Shown here: piece by piece, positions 24,116-34,004 of the stretch
How positions within the stretch are numbered: position 1 is the stretch's first letter
How the letters are laid out: every line of letters starts with the position of its first letter
Assembly: GCA_002695025.1 (NCBI GenBank)
Contig: NZNV01000020.1
Coordinates: forward strand, 1-64,000
Direction: 5' to 3'
Source: Owenweeksia sp.
Lineage (GTDB): Bacteria; Bacteroidota; Bacteroidia; Flavobacteriales; Schleiferiaceae
DNA: 64,000 nucleotides
Notes under the pieces: model-generated
Databases searched by the model: none
The model's input: only the letters and a program-made list of their open reading frames with translations
Told to the model about the DNA's origin: nothing
Position numbers and translations under genes: made by a program

Positions 24116-27100
24116 TTACTCCTTTATTAAGCGTTCACGCATTACACTATTTTCAGTGGTCACTTCAAGAATGTACACACCTTTGGCCAACTTGCCAAGG
24201 TCCAGTGTCCATTGTGAGTCACCGTTCAACTCCTTTTCAGACTTACGATATACCTCTTTACCGTCCATAGCGAGTATACGTATGTCTATACTGGAACCCG
24301 TACGGTTATGCAATTCCAACTGCATTTTGGATTGTACAGGGTTAGGATAGATGGTCATGCCACGTGCAATCGCATTTTCGTCCAGGCCGATACCGGCAAC
24401 AATAATGGTCTTGCTCAGGGTTTGTGTACCACAGGGTCCGGTAGCGGTAAGTACTACGGTGTAGGTGCCGTTGGCGTTGTAGGTATGTTGTGCCAAAGCT
24501 CCTGTTCCGGTACTGCCATCACCAAAATCCCAGCTGTAAGTATTGGCACCCACGGATGTGGAAGCGTCAAAACTAACGGTGAGGTTGGTAGGTGTGGGGG
24601 AAGCCGTACTACTATTTTCAGTGAACAGCGCATTGAGTGTACCATTGTTGAGGATGGTTACACTTCCTTCGGGACGGGGACAACCGCCAGCTGAGATCTT
24701 CCAGTCATAGAAGTAGTAGTAATAGTTCGGTCCGGTAGCTGCAAAGCTATGGCCGGTAATATCCACTACACCAGTAACGGAGTAGGGGTAGGTGGCACCC
24801 GCATTGTTTCTCCATAAACCACCGGTGGTGCTGCCTCCTCCATGAAGTTTATAAGTTCCGGGAGGAATGCTCATATTAACCGCAATGCGCACCTTGGAAC
24901 CGGCAGGTGAAACACCGGTAACTGGTACAGTAACCGTTTGCAGTACAGTATTGGTGGCAAAATCCACCAGTACCACGTTTACATTACCGTTTCCATTAGG
25001 GAAAACGCTGAGGCTGTCCAGTGTGAATTGCTGGTGAGCAGTAAAGTACAATTGCTGTACAGAAGCATCGGTAAAGTTAGCGGCTGTCCCAATGGAAGTT
25101 CCAACGGGGCCTACAGAGAATGCTTGTGATACGGAAGCCAGGTAGAAGGTGGTGTCAGCAGAACCCATAGGGCCAACCATAAGGCTGTCTGAAGTGCCTA
25201 TTACCGTTCCGTTGCCATCATGCCACTCCAGGTTACCGGAAGCATTGGCCGGGAAATACAGGGTAGCAAAGCCTCCTGTACATACACCTGCCGCGGAAGC
25301 AGAAGGTATAACCGGAAGAACATCGCGGATCACTACAGTGATAGCAGTGCTGTCATTCAGGTGGTTTTGGTCGGTACCCAGCTGGTGGTGTACAGAAATG
25401 GTATGGGTGCCACCTGCCACACTGTTAAAGGTGCCCAGTGAAACGGTATCCACGCCATTGGAAGCCAGGCTGCCGTTGTAGGTGGTACTCAGAACAGATA
25501 AGCTCCCGTTCACACTAATGTTTGCTTCCAGGCCAAAAGCAGCCGGAACGCTAAGACCAATATTCTTGATCACCACTTTAACCTCGGTAAGGCTGTCGCC
25601 ACACATGTTGTTGGTGGGAGCGATAATCTCAGACAGTTCCACATCATAGAGAAGAGGAGTAAATTCATCAGCTCCTATATCCACTATGGTTGAACCAACT
25701 GCGGGACGAGCGTCACCGTCAATATCCACCAGGATACCGAGGCTATTCTTACCGGCATCATTGGCCAGGGCACCAACTACGTGAAGGTCATCAGCACCTG
25801 CGTATACGGGGTCACCAGCTTTTGAATTAAGGTTTAGCAGAGGTTCAGCTACCTGCCACAGAGCCAGCGAGGCATAGGTGGGGGTGCCGCTCTTAATGGC
25901 ATTTGCTCCACGGTAGTCATACACGTTGTAATTCACTTCATAGGCAGGGTCAAGAGCCACGCTCAATTCAAAAGCATAGTTGGTCAAACCCGTGAAGATG
26001 TTATTTACATAGTTATTCAGCGAGGAGGTAAGCGCGCGTGCACCATAGGCACCTTTGGCGGTGTTGTGGTATACGTTGATATACTTGGTAGTGGTAAGGT
26101 ATAAACCGGCTCCTGTTCCACCGGTAGCGGCAAACATATTGTTCACAATACTGGCGTTGGTCAGAGGTGCGGCTGTAAGACCACTGTTACATGAAGTACA
26201 GTACATACCGGCTGAAGCGGCCTGAGACCTGTTGAGGTTAACGGTAAAGTTATCCGCACTGCTCAGGTAGATACCGTAGCTGGTAGTATTCCTCATTTTA
26301 GTAACCTGGTTTTGCAGAATCTGGCTGCCATCAGTATTTATCTGGTAAATACCATAATAGTATACATTACTTATGGTGTTATTGGCAATGTATATACCAT
26401 CAGATTTATCCGCAGAACTTCCGTAAATACTGATACCCCTGTAACCACCACGAATGTAGTTATTGGTAATCACGAGGTTGTCTACCAGAGCCCCTGCAGT
26501 AGTAGCTGAAGTAAGGCTGTTGCTCACAATAATACCTCCACAAGTAGTGGAAGTGCTGATGGTATCCATGAGAATGTTGCAACCCGTAATTGTATTACTG
26601 TCCGCATTAGTGCTCAAAAGAATACCAAAGGCATTATTGGCCGTATTGGTGATGGTAAGATCACGCAGGGTAACATATTTGGCACCGTTCATATATAAGG
26701 TGGTGTTACGCTCTAGGTTGGTGCCGCTAAGAATTACTGTGCCGGCATTAACACCCTGTATGGTTACGGTATTTAGAGGACTGGCACCGGCAATCTTTTT
26801 CAACTCAAATGAGCCTTGGTGTACTCCAGCGGCCACGTTTAGTGTAACGGGGCCACTAATACCACATTCACTAAGGTCTTTCAGGGCCTGCTCCAGCGAG
26901 TTGTAATGTTGGGGACCAGGAGTACCGGTAACGGTATATACTCCGCTCAGGCTGCCAAGACAGTCAGTTTTGAAAGAGTAGGGCCCTACAAAGTTACTGG
27001 TGGGAGTACCACAATTAGCCCTGATATAAAGGTCATAATGGGTATTGGGGGTAAGATTGCTCAGGGCAAATGGCAGGCTGTTTACCGTAATAAAGGTAGA

Positions 27101-30100
27101 TGTGGCACTTCCCTGGGTAAATCCGGCCGGGCCGTATTCAACGGTCCATGTTTGGGCCATTGGTGACAGCCAGTTGAGGCTTGCGCTGGTAGCTGAAATT
27201 GCACTTACGGATACCGAGCCCGGGTTGGGGCAAAGGCTTGGGTCTGCACGCAGTTGAAGATCATCAAAAGTGAGGTACCAGGGGGTTGCGTTAGCACGCA
27301 CTTTTATACCCACATGATAGTCACCGTTGGCAGGAGCTATAAAGGTTCCCACAAACTCTGTGAAAGCAGTATCCTTGATGTTCCTGAGTTTAGGGCCAAA
27401 GCGTGCTACCAGTGAATCGGCATGCTGATCCGTAAAGAAAGCCGTTACAAGGCTATCCCATCCATTGTTGTTGTCACTCTGATACCAGAAAGAGAACTCA
27501 TACGACTGACCACCTTGCAGATGGAATTTGGGTGTATAAATCCATTCATTAACGCTATAGCGTGCAGTCATGTAGTTTGTTCCGGTACGAGGCTTACGGT
27601 TATACGTAGTGGTTGCAGCATTGTTGGTAGTCCAGTAAGTGTTGGAATAACGGTACCAGCAGTTGGGAAGATCACCCACGTTTACACTTTCAAAACCTTC
27701 GGTCCAGGGTAATGCCACGGTATCACAAAGGGTTTGGAATGCGATGGGTGAAGTCCAGGTGCTGTTTGAACTCAAACAAAGGCTGCTCAGGTAAATATGG
27801 TAGTTGGAGCTGGGAGAAAGACCATGCAGTACGGTGCTGCCGGTATTGGCAACCGTATCCAGTGTTCCTGTACCAGGTACAAAACCTTGAGGGCCGTACT
27901 CCATAACCACGAATAATACCGTACTGTCAGCTGTCCAGTTTACCTGGGCGCTATCGGTACCAATCAGGGTAACCGAGGTAGCCAATGGTGTTTGGCAGAG
28001 TGGAGGCACCCGGATCTGCACATTATCCACAAAGAAATCGTTGTCCACATTGCTGGTGGTAGATTCACCGTAGAAGCCTATTTTGATAGTACCGCTGTAC
28101 GGGGCCAGACTTACTACATAATGCGATCCGTTTCCATTGGGAATGGGAGTACTTTGGTCAAAAGACAGTAAGGTGTTGGCCTGAGACCATGTTTGACCAT
28201 TATCAGTGGAGATAATTACAAAAATGGAATCATCGGCAGCCAGGGCAGCGGAGTTGGCGTTGTTGTATTGGGTAAGACTGGCGTCAAACTCCAATTGGTA
28301 AATTGTGCCGGTTCCAAGGTCAATGGAAGGGGTAAACATCCATTCCTGGGCCGTAGTTCCAAAAACGTTAAGACGGGCAGCACCGGTAGTTCCTACGTTG
28401 GAGAAGCCATCCACAATCCAGTTGGAGGTAGTGGTATTGGTAAATACAGTAGGTGATTTTGCGATACCCTTGGCTTCGGTAAACTCAGATACTCCGGGAT
28501 AGCCTCCGGCAAAGTCCTGCAGGTAAGGCGGAACGTAAGCGGTAGTAACTACGTGAGGACCGCTCCAGGGACCAAAACCATTGGATGAACCATTACAGTC
28601 CTGACGGAGATACACCCAGTAAGAGGTATGTGCGTTAAGCCCGTTGATAGTGGCAGTAGTGGCTGCGTTTACGTTAAAGGTAGTACCGGTGCCCTGGGCA
28701 AAGCCAATGGGACCCCATTCAATATTGAAAGTACCGCTGGCAAGGCCCAGCCAGTTAAACTGTACCGAATTACCACTAAGGTTGGAAACGGCAAAGTTGC
28801 TTACTGAACCACAATCACTCGCAATAAGGGAGATATCGTCAAATGTATATCCGTCAGAGGCGGTAAGTGATGTAGAGGGGTTGTCATCTTCCTGGCTGAA
28901 TTTGATCTGGGTGGTGCTGGAAACGGTTTGTCCGGCAGCGCCCAATAAATTTACCAGGTTCAGGTTTTGTACGTAATTGTACACACCGGCCGTACCCTGG
29001 TTTGCATACAGGTTATAGATCTCCACCCAGGGCATACTGCTGTTACCGCGCGCAAAAACCCGGTCATTGGCCTGTGACTCCTCACCATGATGCATGTAGT
29101 AAAAACTCAGGGCGATAAGAGGCTTGGTGGTGTAGTTGGAAAGGTCCAGGGTAAGCACCATATCATTGATCTGAACGGAACCGGCAGGAGTTTTGTCCAA
29201 TGTAGCTGCACTGGAACCAGCATGGGCATAACCGGTGCCGGCATTAAACCTTAACCGACCGGTTGGATCGGTGTTGGAATAGGACCAGTTGCGGTCTGCC
29301 TGGCAAAACTGTGTGGCGGACATATAAATACCGGAATAACTCTCAAAGCCCTCATTGAAGGGAAGTACTACCGGAACAATAGGATTGCAAAGGGTATTAA
29401 CGGTAACAGGTCCAATCCATGAAGATTTAGTGGTAGGGCCGCAATTGGAGCGTACGTAAATATCATAGGTAGTGGATGCACTTAAACTATTAATAGTGTA
29501 GGTGTTGCCGGATGGCACGTTTACAATAGTACCTGAGCCGGCAGTGTGACCGGGAGCACCGTAATCGATATCTGAAGCGGCACCACTGCCTGGCACCCAT
29601 GAAATAGATGCGCTGCTGGATGTAACTGCAGTAGAAGCCAATGACATGGGAGGAGTGCAGGCTCCGGCAGCAAAGAAATCAAATTGAAAGTACTCATTAT
29701 CTGCAACGCTGGTGCCTCCGCTACCCATGGCAATATCCGGAGAACCAAGGGTTCCGTTTAGCGGTGTGGTAACCTGGAAGTAAGTAAGAGGACTCACCTG
29801 GATACCCACCGTACCGGTATAGGTAGCCGGAGTAGAGGCATAGTTCATGTCCACCACATAAATGCGGTTGGATGTTTCCTCAAATACTACGGCCCAATAG
29901 GCATAACCGGATTGTGACCCTACTTTATAGGAAAAGTTTAAAACCCAGCACTGGCGATTTGGCGCGGTACCAAAGGTAAAGAGGTACACATCATCATTAG
30001 TACCCAGGGTAGGACCGAAATCTTCCCAGAAATACGCAATGGTATTGGGCGGTAGCAGGGCGCTGGGTAAAGCACTGTTGGTATTAAGTGCCGTGTTTAC

Positions 30101-30418
30101 AGCCAAGCCGGCCTGTGCCGTGTCAAAAGACAGAAGACCGTTTTTGGAAACAATGAATTTGGTAACGGGGCTACCATAAAAATCAAAGGCAAAAGGCAGG
30201 GCAACTGTTGAAGACCAGGAGTTGGTACTGGCACTACCTCCATCGTTGTACAGAAGAATTTTGGTTCCTCCGGTAGATATGGCGTCCGTTGTGGTTTTTA
30301 ACCCTCCCGGGTTGCCCGCGTTAAGGGCAGAGTTACTGATGACATAGTTTTGGGCGCCCAGTGTAAGGCATAGCAAAACCATGCAGCAGCTAAATACATA
30401 GCGTAATGCATTTTTCAT
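24116..30418 (-). CDS. Giant multidomain secreted surface protein (Fn3, jelly-roll, beta-helix, PKD, T9SS sorting domain)
   Basis: This is a 2100-residue secreted protein. A signal peptide (residues 1-22, ending LTLGA) leads into an N-terminal beta domain (to about 250). Four fibronectin type III domains (about 253-345, 534-628, 808-898, 1061-1155) alternate with three MAM/jelly-roll-like domains that begin with an FNEGFESY-type motif. Then follow a right-handed beta-helix (about 1158-1575, repeats such as NNYIRGGYRGISIYG), a CARDB-like domain (about 1585-1700), an Ig-like and a further beta domain (about 1700-1920), a PKD domain (YSWDFGDGS, about 1930-2010), and a type A T9SS sorting domain (IYPNPVQSKMQLEL to RLIKE). 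It is likely cell-surface adhesion or polysaccharide contact, by architecture only. It is a single-gene unit. Confidence 0.9.
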   Translation of the reverse strand: MKNALRYVFSCCMVLLCLTLGAQNYVISNSALNAGNPGGLKTTTDAISTGGTKILLYNDGGSASTNSWSSTVALPFAFDFYGSPVTKFIVSKNGLLSFDTAQAGLAVNTALNTNSALPSALLPPNTIAYFWEDFGPTLGTNDDVYLFTFGTAPNRQCWVLNFSYKVGSQSGYAYWAVVFEETSNRIYVVDMNYASTPATYTGTVGIQVSPLTYFQVTTPLNGTLGSPDIAMGSGGTSVADNEYFQFDFFAAGACTPPMSLASTAVTSSSASISWVPGSGAASDIDYGAPGHTAGSGTIVNVPSGNTYTINSLSASTTYDIYVRSNCGPTTKSSWIGPVTVNTLCNPIVPVVLPFNEGFESYSGIYMSATQFCQADRNWSYSNTDPTGRLRFNAGTGYAHAGSSAATLDKTPAGSVQINDMVLTLDLSNYTTKPLIALSFYYMHHGEESQANDRVFARGNSSMPWVEIYNLYANQGTAGVYNYVQNLNLVNLLGAAGQTVSSTTQIKFSQEDDNPSTSLTASDGYTFDDISLIASDCGSVSNFAVSNLSGNSVQFNWLGLASGTFNIEWGPIGFAQGTGTTFNVNAATTATINGLNAHTSYWVYLRQDCNGSSNGFGPWSGPHVVTTAYVPPYLQDFAGGYPGVSEFTEAKGIAKSPTVFTNTTTSNWIVDGFSNVGTTGAARLNVFGTTAQEWMFTPSIDLGTGTIYQLEFDASLTQYNNANSAALAADDSIFVIISTDNGQTWSQANTLLSFDQSTPIPNGNGSHYVVSLAPYSGTIKIGFYGESTTSNVDNDFFVDNVQIRVPPLCQTPLATSVTLIGTDSAQVNWTADSTVLFVVMEYGPQGFVPGTGTLDTVANTGSTVLHGLSPSSNYHIYLSSLCLSSNSTWTSPIAFQTLCDTVALPWTEGFESVNVGDLPNCWYRYSNTYWTTNNAATTTYNRKPRTGTNYMTARYSVNEWIYTPKFHLQGGQSYEFSFWYQSDNNNGWDSLVTAFFTDQHADSLVARFGPKLRNIKDTAFTEFVGTFIAPANGDYHVGIKVRANATPWYLTFDDLQLRADPSLCPNPGSVSVSAISATSASLNWLSPMAQTWTVEYGPAGFTQGSATSTFITVNSLPFALSNLTPNTHYDLYIRANCGTPTSNFVGPYSFKTDCLGSLSGVYTVTGTPGPQHYNSLEQALKDLSECGISGPVTLNVAAGVHQGSFELKKIAGASPLNTVTIQGVNAGTVILSGTNLERNTTLYMNGAKYVTLRDLTITNTANNAFGILLSTNADSNTITGCNILMDTISTSTTCGGIIVSNSLTSATTAGALVDNLVITNNYIRGGYRGISIYGSSADKSDGIYIANNTISNVYYYGIYQINTDGSQILQNQVTKMRNTTSYGIYLSSADNFTVNLNRSQAASAGMYCTSCNSGLTAAPLTNASIVNNMFAATGGTGAGLYLTTTKYINVYHNTAKGAYGARALTSSLNNYVNNIFTGLTNYAFELSVALDPAYEVNYNVYDYRGANAIKSGTPTYASLALWQVAEPLLNLNSKAGDPVYAGADDLHVVGALANDAGKNSLGILVDIDGDARPAVGSTIVDIGADEFTPLLYDVELSEIIAPTNNMCGDSLTEVKVVIKNIGLSVPAAFGLEANISVNGSLSVLSTTYNGSLASNGVDTVSLGTFNSVAGGTHTISVHHQLGTDQNHLNDSTAITVVIRDVLPVIPSASAAGVCTGGFATLYFPANASGNLEWHDGNGTVIGTSDSLMVGPMGSADTTFYLASVSQAFSVGPVGTSIGTAANFTDASVQQLYFTAHQQFTLDSLSVFPNGNGNVNVVLVDFATNTVLQTVTVPVTGVSPAGSKVRIAVNMSIPPGTYKLHGGGSTTGGLWRNNAGATYPYSVTGVVDITGHSFAATGPNYYYYFYDWKISAGGCPRPEGSVTILNNGTLNALFTENSSTASPTPTNLTVSFDASTSVGANTYSWDFGDGSTGTGALAQHTYNANGTYTVVLTATGPCGTQTLSKTIIVAGIGLDENAIARGMTIYPNPVQSKMQLELHNRTGSSIDIRILAMDGKEVYRKSEKELNGDSQWTLDLGKLAKGVYILEVTTENSVMRERLIKE

Positions 30419-30719
30419 GTGTTGAAGAATTAAGTAAAACAGTATTAAAAAACACTGCCTTCCTGCTCAATCCTTCACTTACTTCTTCTTAGGGAATTGG
30501 GTGACGGGAAATGTCTCGAAAAGCAAAACAAATGTACGTCATTTCAAGACTCCTTAACACGCTGGTAACATGAAAATTATTGGAAACGCCTAATGGTTTT
30601 AAGCCACCATGCACAAAGGCCTTATGAGCTATGGCTTTTTTGAAAAGTCAACATCGTGTTTAGTCGATAAACGGTAAATCCTCGAGCATAACCGGATGGT
30701 TAAAAGCTTGAATTGTGGA
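30419..30719. other. 301-base intergenic region upstream of the giant surface protein gene
   Basis: It holds a -7-like box (see 30529-30536) that would give a leader of about 100 bases for the giant gene. A weak AAGCCA/TGGCTT hairpin with a long loop lies near 30600-30640, followed by T6 on the plus strand, where no gene needs terminating. I find no open frame or repeat with support. Confidence 0.5.
30529..30536 (-). promoter_or_regulatory. Probable -7 box for the giant T9SS surface-protein gene
   Basis: On the minus strand TACATTTG matches TAnnTTTG, 110 bases upstream of the start. No convincing -33 TTTG is seen at the right distance. Confidence 0.4.
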
Positions 30720-32393
30720 CTAACGATTATATACTTTTTCTGTTACCCAATTGTCAAACCAGGTAGTATTTAAGGTGCCGCCTGATTCAGCCCAGCCCTG
30801 GAATTGTGGATAGGCCTGTAACATATCCGTTTTTTCGCGTGGTGGCTTATAAGTTGTTTTACTGGCCGTAATTATTTCCACAACCCATGGTAAACCTGAT
30901 TGAGTTTTAAAGGGCCCGTTATTCCCTGCATCGTCACCCGTATTGTACAGTAGATTTACATTGGAAACACTGCTGCCATAATAACCATATTGGTGGGTTT
31001 CATGCGCACGGTCCTGGACACGATAGATATACATATCCGGTACTACCGGAATAAAACTGTAGTTGTTGGAGAAGTTATCCGTAAAGGTTATGGTAAAGGT
31101 ATAAACCGATGGATAACCATGCGTGTTCAGAACATCATCTACGTTAATATCTGGGCTTATAATTACACCATTGGGATTAGCAGGGTCCTGGATTGCATCG
31201 CCACTTACAGATTTGATAACATCAACCGGGAGTGAGCCTGCATCACTATATAACATCATAGCCAGGCCATGATGAAGGCCTGCTCCATTCCACACATGTG
31301 TAACGGTAAAGGTCATATCCACCTTTTTGTGATTGGCATCTTCAGCAACTGAGGCTTGCGTGGTAATGACCACATCATTAAAATCGTAGTCACCTTTATA
31401 AGGCCATAGATCTTCAAACGCCAGGGTTTGATAACCTGAAGTGGGAAAGTTTTCCCGGTAAGCCCTTTGTCCGTCATTGGGATAGTCATCGGAAGAGTCG
31501 GAAACACCATCCCCATCACTATCGGTAGACAGTTCCACTAACTCCACAAAGGTGGCGTAAGAGCTTCCACTTAACCAGGGGCTCAGTTGAATATAAGCAG
31601 CCGTGGCAGGAGTGGTAAATGTTTTTTGTGTGGGACCCCCCTGCCCCTGGGGGGCAAAGTAATCATACAGGTCATGGCCGCCACCAACCGCCTGACCTGA
31701 GCTGTTTAAAATAGTGTGACTCAGCGGAACCCCATTCAAACCATTGGAATATACCCGCATTCTGTAGGCAGTATTGGGTTTGGCGGCAACTGTCTGACTC
31801 AGAATAGCACTTCCTGGAGCATCGATCCTGAAATAACCTGGATTATGATAGATGTCAGGGTAATCGCTGGCATCCGTCCACCATCCCCCTGTGTAGGAGA
31901 GTGCTGCTGCTCCGCCAAGGTGATTGAGCGGTGATGTACTGAAGAGGGTGGGAGAAGAGAAAGAACCGTTAACCAGTAAATTGGCTTGGGTTTTCTTTTT
32001 TCCGCTCGTGATATCAGTTCGTGCAGGCGCAAGTTTTACAGTACCCACACCGGAAATTCTCTTACGAAGTCCAGTTAGGGGATGGTATATGTAGAAATTT
32101 TCGGTTTGTGGGAGGAGAACATTAAAAATTACATGGTTATGAGAAATTTCCCTTTTCTGTAGAACCGTACCCTTTTCATTGGTGATCCATAGTTCTTCGC
32201 CATTATGAGAAAAACCGTTATCAATACGTACGTTGAGTTGCCCTTTAATACTGCTGCTCCAGTCAAAACCCGGAGATATCTCAAGTTGGTTGAAATCGGT
32301 TTTAGCCGCGCCAGGTATAGTTTGCTGTGGGTTAGGTTTGGAACAGGAAACAAGTATGAGCGTACCGGCCAAAAGGAAGAACAGGGGTTTCAT
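30720..32393 (-). CDS. LruC-domain lipoprotein with a calcium-binding repeat
   Basis: This is a 557-residue lipoprotein (signal MKPLFFLLAGTLILVSC, lipobox LVSC). An N-terminal beta region with a carbohydrate-binding-like jelly roll (about 140-285) leads to a thrombospondin type 3-like calcium motif (DSDGDGVSDSSDDYPND, about 295-310). The C-terminal LruC domain (about 325-545) begins with LAFEDLWPYKGDYDFNDVVI, the family hallmark. LruC domains were first noted in a Leptospira lipoprotein and are common in Bacteroidota surface proteins; no function is established. It is transcribed alone, upstream of the giant surface gene, and may be exported to the cell surface. Confidence 0.88.
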   Translation of the reverse strand: MKPLFFLLAGTLILVSCSKPNPQQTIPGAAKTDFNQLEISPGFDWSSSIKGQLNVRIDNGFSHNGEELWITNEKGTVLQKREISHNHVIFNVLLPQTENFYIYHPLTGLRKRISGVGTVKLAPARTDITSGKKKTQANLLVNGSFSSPTLFSTSPLNHLGGAAALSYTGGWWTDASDYPDIYHNPGYFRIDAPGSAILSQTVAAKPNTAYRMRVYSNGLNGVPLSHTILNSSGQAVGGGHDLYDYFAPQGQGGPTQKTFTTPATAAYIQLSPWLSGSSYATFVELVELSTDSDGDGVSDSSDDYPNDGQRAYRENFPTSGYQTLAFEDLWPYKGDYDFNDVVITTQASVAEDANHKKVDMTFTVTHVWNGAGLHHGLAMMLYSDAGSLPVDVIKSVSGDAIQDPANPNGVIISPDINVDDVLNTHGYPSVYTFTITFTDNFSNNYSFIPVVPDMYIYRVQDRAHETHQYGYYGSSVSNVNLLYNTGDDAGNNGPFKTQSGLPWVVEIITASKTTYKPPREKTDMLQAYPQFQGWAESGGTLNTTWFDNWVTEKVYNR

Positions 32394-32422
32394 AGGTGTG
32401 ATTTTCAGAAAAATAGGTGTGC

Positions 32423-32430
32423 CAAATGTA
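32423..32430 (-). promoter_or_regulatory. Probable -7 box for the LruC lipoprotein gene
   Basis: On the minus strand TACATTTG lies 29 bases before the ATG, a typical leader length. The -33 element is not clear. Confidence 0.45.
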
Positions 32431-32511
32431 TGGTTACCAATAAGCTGAGCCTAATTATATAGATAAACCGCTATAAATTCCCGATGAGCCGGGAAAGGAG
32501 TGTAGCACCCG

Positions 32512-32835
32512 TTAATTTCTTTCCGGCCTTTCAACTTTGCTGAGTACGGTCCGGTCCATGTAAAAAGTTCCGAAAGGAATGAAGGAAGATATTAATACCA
32601 TCCAGGTTGTGCGGTTGGAAAATCCCCAATCGTATTCGATGGCTACACTGATGGTATTGATAATGAACAGGAGAAATAAGGCTCCGTGAATAGGCCCTAG
32701 CACTTCAGAACCAATTGGGTTACCCAGCATATACTTTAAGGGTACCGCCACAAATACCAGAAGAATAAGCGATAAACCTTCCAGGAAGGCGATAATGCGG
32801 AGGCGGCCAATATTGGTTTTGAGAAGTTGCAACAT
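32512..32835 (-). CDS. DUF3817 small membrane protein
   Basis: This 107-residue protein has three membrane segments and the DUF3817 pattern: RLRIIAFLEGLSLILLVFVAVPLKYMLGNP, then GPIHGALFLLFI and SFIPFGTFYMDR. The family is conserved in bacteria with no known function. It starts three bases after the upstream membrane-protein gene and is the third gene of a tetR-led unit. Confidence 0.88.
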   Translation of the reverse strand: MLQLLKTNIGRLRIIAFLEGLSLILLVFVAVPLKYMLGNPIGSEVLGPIHGALFLLFIINTISVAIEYDWGFSNRTTWMVLISSFIPFGTFYMDRTVLSKVERPERN

Positions 32836-32838
32836 AAT

Positions 32839-33297
32839 TTAAAAAGATCTTAAAAAGGGTCGTTGTGCCAAAGGGGAAAAGGGCCAGGGTACGGCTGCAA
32901 AAATAAGTACCAAGGCAATGACAAACCAAAGGAATAGGGTCTTGAATTTAGCATACGCACCTTTTTTTCGTTTGGCCTTAGCCGAACCAATGGTGATGAT
33001 CACCAGGGCAGTGCTCATGAGTACCAGGTGTAGTATACTGAAGAAAAATGCTTCTGGATTATCGGGTTCATCGGTGCCGAAATAATAGGAAACGAGAGGG
33101 CTTTGGGTGTACAGTAAAATGCCGATCATCAGTTGGATATGAGCAATGGTGGCTGTCCAATGACGGATAGCATTGTCCAATCGGCCAAAAGGGCGCGGTG
33201 AGGTAAACCCTGTGAAGGATCTTATGATGGCTGTAAACAGGCTTAGAACAACCAGCCACCTGAATACGGAGTGAAGTGAAAGAAGAAAGCTATACAT
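32839..33297 (-). CDS. Four-segment membrane protein
   Basis: This 152-residue protein has four predicted membrane segments. Histidines near several segments (LHSVFRWLVV, IRHWTATIAHIQLMIG, ILHLVLMS) recall heme-binding cytochrome b-like bundles, but I see no firm family match. Similar proteins in Bacteroidota sit next to DUF3817 genes. It follows the tetR gene by 63 bases, and a palindrome lies in that gap, so it is probably the main target of that repressor. Confidence 0.75.
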   Translation of the reverse strand: MYSFLLSLHSVFRWLVVLSLFTAIIRSFTGFTSPRPFGRLDNAIRHWTATIAHIQLMIGILLYTQSPLVSYYFGTDEPDNPEAFFFSILHLVLMSTALVIITIGSAKAKRKKGAYAKFKTLFLWFVIALVLIFAAVPWPFSPLAQRPFLRSF

Positions 33298-33326
33298 ACC
33301 GATGTTTCGCGCAAAAATATAAAAAC

Positions 33327-33340
33327 ATACCGTTTAGTAT
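33327..33340. promoter_or_regulatory. Candidate TetR operator before the membrane-protein gene
   Basis: ATACCGTTTAGTAT, an ATAC/GTAT inverted repeat around CGTTTA, sits 30 bases before the start codon at 33297 and just after the tetR stop. TAAACGG-type cores are common in TetR-family operators. Confidence 0.5.
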
Positions 33341-33360
33341 TTTTTTAAAGCAAAAAAATA

Positions 33361-33942
33361 TCAGGGTTTCAAATAGTTCTGTAACTCACTAAGGAACAGT
33401 TGATAAGCTTCCGATCCTTGGAGTTTGCCTAAATTTCGGGCACCACTATAGCCAATAATAATAAATTGAGCGCCCAAGCCCGGCTGTACGCGTGGGTTAA
33501 GTTTTCCTTGTTCTCTGGAAGTGCCGAGTACCGTACTAAGAGCTCCTTTCCATTCCTGAAATAGTTTGTTCAGAGCATTTTTGAATTCGGGTTTGCTTGC
33601 AGCCAGTTCATCAATGAGGTTCACGGCCGGACAGCCATACTTTACCTCAAGGTCCGGAACCTCGTACAATAGCCGGGTCATCATTAGCACAATGTCATGT
33701 ACACCGTCTGTAGCATGAAGGAGAGGTTCTATCATTACCCGTTGCATGCCCGGATACAAAACCTCATTGATCATGGCCAGGCCCATTTCGTCCTTACTTT
33801 TGAAGTGATAATAGAAGGCGCCCTTGGTTACAGCGGTGGTAGCCAGGATATCATCCAGGCTTGTGGCCTGGTAGCCTTTCCGGTAAATCAGCGCGAAGGC
33901 CTTTTCGAGGATCATATGGCGCGTAGCAGCGGCTTTTGACAT
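33361..33942 (-). CDS. TetR/AcrR family transcriptional regulator
   Basis: This 193-residue regulator has an N-terminal helix-turn-helix: TRHMILEKAFALIYRKGYQATSLDDILATTAVTKGAFYYHFKSKDEMG. The C-terminal ligand-binding half is of the TetR_C type (GCPAVNLIDELAASKPEF). The ATG at 33942 (MSKAAATRH) is preferred over one at 33972, because a palindrome lies between the two. It likely represses the two small membrane-protein genes after it and perhaps itself. The ligand is unknown. Confidence 0.92.
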   Translation of the reverse strand: MSKAAATRHMILEKAFALIYRKGYQATSLDDILATTAVTKGAFYYHFKSKDEMGLAMINEVLYPGMQRVMIEPLLHATDGVHDIVLMMTRLLYEVPDLEVKYGCPAVNLIDELAASKPEFKNALNKLFQEWKGALSTVLGTSREQGKLNPRVQPGLGAQFIIIGYSGARNLGKLQGSEAYQLFLSELQNYLKP

Positions 33943-33952
33943 AATTCGCAAC

Positions 33953-33966
33953 AAAGTAAATACTTT
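33953..33966. promoter_or_regulatory. Palindrome upstream of tetR
   Basis: AAAGTA-AA-TACTTT lies 11 bases before the preferred tetR start and in the divergent space before the glycosyltransferase gene at 34005. It shares the GTA/TAC core with the 33327 site, so autoregulation is possible. Confidence 0.35.
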
Positions 33967-34004
33967 CTCCACACTGCTGGGGGAATGATTATTATTGTAT
34001 CCCT

